64,000 nt of DNA from Paroceanicella profunda. Lineage in GTDB: Bacteria; Pseudomonadota; Alphaproteobacteria; Rhodobacterales; Rhodobacteraceae. This document shows positions 62,130 through 64,000 of this stretch, one piece after another; position 1 is the first letter of the stretch; the number at the start of each line of letters is the position of its first letter. Location: assembly GCF_005887635.2 (NCBI RefSeq), contig NZ_CP040820.1, positions 124,001 through 188,000 on the forward strand. The letters run 5' to 3'. The notes under the pieces are model-generated. The model searched no databases. It was given only the letters and a program-made list of their open reading frames with translations, and was not told the DNA's origin. Both the position numbers and the translations under genes were made by a program.

Positions 62130-63289
62130 GCTGCCGCCAGCACGGCCGCGCCGCAGCTCAGGCCCCGGTCATAGGCGATCATCCCGAAGCCGCTCACGAG
62201 GCCGATGCGCGCGCCGGGCACCGCGCGCTCCTCGGCCCGGCCGGTGAGCTGGCGCAGGGTTTCGGTGAGGCCGAGAAAGCCCCCCGCGGCCCCGGCCTGC
62301 CCGGTGGAATGCTGGCCGCCGCCGGTGTTCATCGGGAAATCCCCCGTGGGGGAAAGGTCATGCGCGGCCACGAAGGCCCCGGCCTCGCCCTTCGCGCAGA
62401 AGCCGAGATCCTCGAGCTGCAGGAAGGAGATCACCGGGTAGTCGTCATAGCTCTGGAACAGGTCGACGCCGGCGGGAGTGGTGCCGGCGGCGGCGAAGAG
62501 CGTCTCGCGGTCCGCCGCCCAGCCGCCGCGCTCCTGCACGGGGTCATCGGCATAGGCGTTGTGGCGCTCGGTGGCGGCGAGGAGGTGGCAATGCGGCAGG
62601 CCGCGGGCCTCGGCTTCCCCCCGGCGCATCACCAGGAAACCCTCGGCCCCGGCGCAGGGCATCACGCAGTCGAGCAGCCGCACCGGCGCGGAAATGGGGC
62701 GGGAGGCGAGGTAGTCCTCCAGCGTGATCGGCTTGCGCAGCAGGGCGCGGGGGTTTGGCCCCGCATTGGCGCGCTGCGCCACGCAGAGCCGGCCGAAGTC
62801 CTCCGCCACCGCGCCGAAGCGGCGCATGTAATGGTCGGTGATCATGGCGAAGGAGGCGTTCGGCCCGCCGGCCCCCACCGGATAGACCGCGTCCTGCGAG
62901 GCTTGGGAAAACCGCGCCGTCGCCTCGCGGAAGCCGCCCGGGGCGCAGGTGTCGCCGGCGATGCAGGCGACGATCCCGGCGTCGCCGCTCTCCACCGCGC
63001 GGGCGGCACGGCGCAGGGCGACGATGCCGCTCGCCCCCCCGAGGGGGATGGTGTCGAGCCAGGTTGCCTGCAGCCCCAGCGCGCGCAGCAGCCCGATGCC
63101 GCTGTCGGGGTAGAGCGAGAAGCTCGACACGCAGAGCCCGTCCACCTCCCGCTTCTCCAGCCCGCTCTCCGCCAGCAGCCCGCGCAGCGCGGTGCCGATG
63201 AAATACTGGGCCCCGCGGGCCGAGAAACGCGCGTAGGGCACGCTCACCGGGCAGGCGAGCACCACGTCGCGAAAGGCGGCCCGGCTCAT
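62126..63289 (-). CDS. Thiolase-like (lipid-transfer/SCP-x type) protein lacking the nucleophilic Cys
   Basis: A 387-residue thiolase-fold protein. The usual Cys loop near residue 85 reads IPLGGASGIVAL; no cysteine lies between residues 54 and 108. The C-terminal PMNTGGGQHSTGQAG keeps the His-type loop, and QSYDDYPVISFLQLEDLGFC has Tyr residues of the kind used by Ltp2-type aldolases. It overlaps the ligase gene before it and the DUF35 gene after it (ATGA both times). A retro-aldolase or transfer role on an acyl-CoA is more likely than thiolysis; that is inference. Confidence 0.85.
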   Translation of the reverse strand: MSRAAFRDVVLACPVSVPYARFSARGAQYFIGTALRGLLAESGLEKREVDGLCVSSFSLYPDSGIGLLRALGLQATWLDTIPLGGASGIVALRRAARAVESGDAGIVACIAGDTCAPGGFREATARFSQASQDAVYPVGAGGPNASFAMITDHYMRRFGAVAEDFGRLCVAQRANAGPNPRALLRKPITLEDYLASRPISAPVRLLDCVMPCAGAEGFLVMRRGEAEARGLPHCHLLAATERHNAYADDPVQERGGWAADRETLFAAAGTTPAGVDLFQSYDDYPVISFLQLEDLGFCAKGEAGAFVAAHDLSPTGDFPMNTGGGQHSTGQAGAAGGFLGLTETLRQLTGRAEERAVPGARIGLVSGFGMIAYDRGLSCGAAVLAAA

Positions 63290-64000
63290 GCGCCGCGCGT
63301 CCGCAGCGCCTGCTTCCCGGCGCGGAAATCGAGCGCTCCGGGGGCGGTCTCGGGCGCCTCGGCGAGGTCGCGCAGGGCGGCCTTGCGCACCTTCTGGGTG
63401 GAGGTGGTGGGCATCTCCTCCACGAACACCACCCAGCCGGGCACCTTGTAATAGGCGAGCTGGGAGGCGCAGGCCTCAAAGAGCGCGCGGGCCAGGGACG
63501 GGCGGTCCGCCCCCTCCCCGGCCAGCACCACGGCCATCACCTCCTCGCCGCGCAGGGGGTCGAGGGCGGCGATGGCCGCCACCTGCCGCACGCCGGGCAC
63601 GGAGGCCAGCACCTGCTCCACCTCCACCGCGGCGATGTTCTCGCCCGAGCGGCGGATGATGTTCTTCTTGCGGTCGACGAAGAACACCGCGCCGTCCGGC
63701 CCCTGGCGCATCACGTCGCCGGTGTGCAGCCAGCCGCCCTCCCAGGCGGCCTCGGTGGCCTCCGCGTTCTTCAGGTAGCCCGAGAAGAAGCCGCGGCGCG
63801 GGTCGGGGCCGGCGGCGCGCAACACCAGCTCGCCGGGTGTGCCGGGGGGCACGTCGGCGCCGGCATCGTCGAGAATGCGGATCTCCATCGCCGGGCCCGG
63901 CCGGTCCGGGCGGCCGATGCAGCGCTCGCCCACGTGACGCGGGGCCTCGACCGCGCAAAAGGTGCCGGCACCGCCGGTCTCGGTCATCGCCCAGCCCTCC
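63286..64000 (-). CDS. Class I adenylate-forming acyl-CoA ligase (N-terminus outside window)
   Basis: About 238 C-terminal residues are in the window. They begin in the A5 motif (WAMTETGG), then include LHTGDVMRQGPDGAVFFVDR with the A7 Asp, RKKNIIRRSGENIAAVEVE (A8), and the A10 lysine in TTSTQKVRKAAL. These are marks of fatty-, aromatic- or crotonobetaine-type CoA ligases of the ANL superfamily. It is upstream in the same overlapping operon as the thiolase-like and DUF35 proteins and probably makes their CoA substrate. The substrate-binding half lies beyond the window edge. Confidence 0.9.
   Translation of the reverse strand, partial: EGWAMTETGGAGTFCAVEAPRHVGERCIGRPDRPGPAMEIRILDDAGADVPPGTPGELVLRAAGPDPRRGFFSGYLKNAEATEAAWEGGWLHTGDVMRQGPDGAVFFVDRKKNIIRRSGENIAAVEVEQVLASVPGVRQVAAIAALDPLRGEEVMAVVLAGEGADRPSLARALFEACASQLAYYKVPGWVVFVEEMPTTSTQKVRKAALRDLAEAPETAPGALDFRAGKQALRTRGA

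Overview
The window is very GC-rich (about 70% or more by eye) and densely coded, with many ATGA/GTGA stop-start overlaps. The gene set points to a free-living alphaproteobacterium, most likely of the Rhodobacterales type: TRAP and CUT2-type sugar ABC transporters, aerobic BluB, a bacteriophytochrome with an HWE kinase, and many LysR, GntR, TetR and Crp/Fnr regulators. Genus cannot be fixed from this evidence. I saw no rRNA, tRNA, insertion sequence, prophage, CRISPR array or att site. The first and last genes run off the window.

Layout. 1-2.5 kb: a partial UspA protein and a divergent LysR/aldo-keto reductase pair. 2.8-8.3 kb: a YtfQRT-YjfF type sugar (galactofuranose-like) ABC operon ending in a FadR-type GntR regulator. 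8.3-10 kb: a sulfotransferase and a phosphopantetheinyl transferase. 10-12 kb: a TetR/MFS efflux pair with palindromic operator candidates between them. 12.1-15.3 kb: a three-gene overlapping operon of a Crp-type regulator, a secreted FecR-domain protein and a membrane CHASE2 class III nucleotide cyclase. 15.7-19.6 kb: a homocysteine methyltransferase, a hydratase/FAH-fold enzyme, QueF, and BluB behind a cobalamin riboswitch. 20-25.8 kb: a LysR regulator and an operon of an IlvD/Edd dehydratase, an FAD oxidoreductase and split aconitase X. 25.7-29.8 kb: an HD hydrolase and a DctPQM TRAP transporter.

30.6-36.2 kb holds envelope genes: a Rap1a/Tai-like protein, a glycine-zipper lipoprotein, an MscS-family channel, and a DUF3300-DUF2950 pair. 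36.4-39 kb: a large CPA1 antiporter with a C-terminal cyclic-nucleotide-binding-like domain. 39-40.2 kb: a non-coding degenerate minisatellite of about 39 bp period. 40.2-47.7 kb: a CHASE-PAS-GGDEF-EAL protein, a DUF336 haem-binding-like protein, a Crp/Fnr regulator, and heme oxygenase plus bacteriophytochrome. 48-52.8 kb: a medium-chain reductase, a second minisatellite of about 22-23 bp period, a DbpA-type DEAD-box helicase, and a 2-hydroxyacid dehydrogenase. 53.1-61 kb: a NarL-type two-component pair divergent from a second CUT2 sugar ABC operon ending in an SMP-30 lactonase. 61-64 kb: an overlapping operon of an acyl-CoA ligase (partial), a thiolase-like protein without the nucleophilic cysteine, and a DUF35 zinc-ribbon/OB protein fused to an apparently dead SDR domain.

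Three modules look most worth following. The Crp-FecR-cyclase operon could be a self-contained periplasm-to-cAMP signalling circuit. The IlvD-FAD-AcnX operon looks like an uncharacterised hydroxy-acid or hydroxyproline-like catabolic route under a LysR regulator. The ligase/thiolase-like/DUF35 operon resembles the Ltp2-DUF35 retro-aldolase logic of steroid side-chain breakdown.
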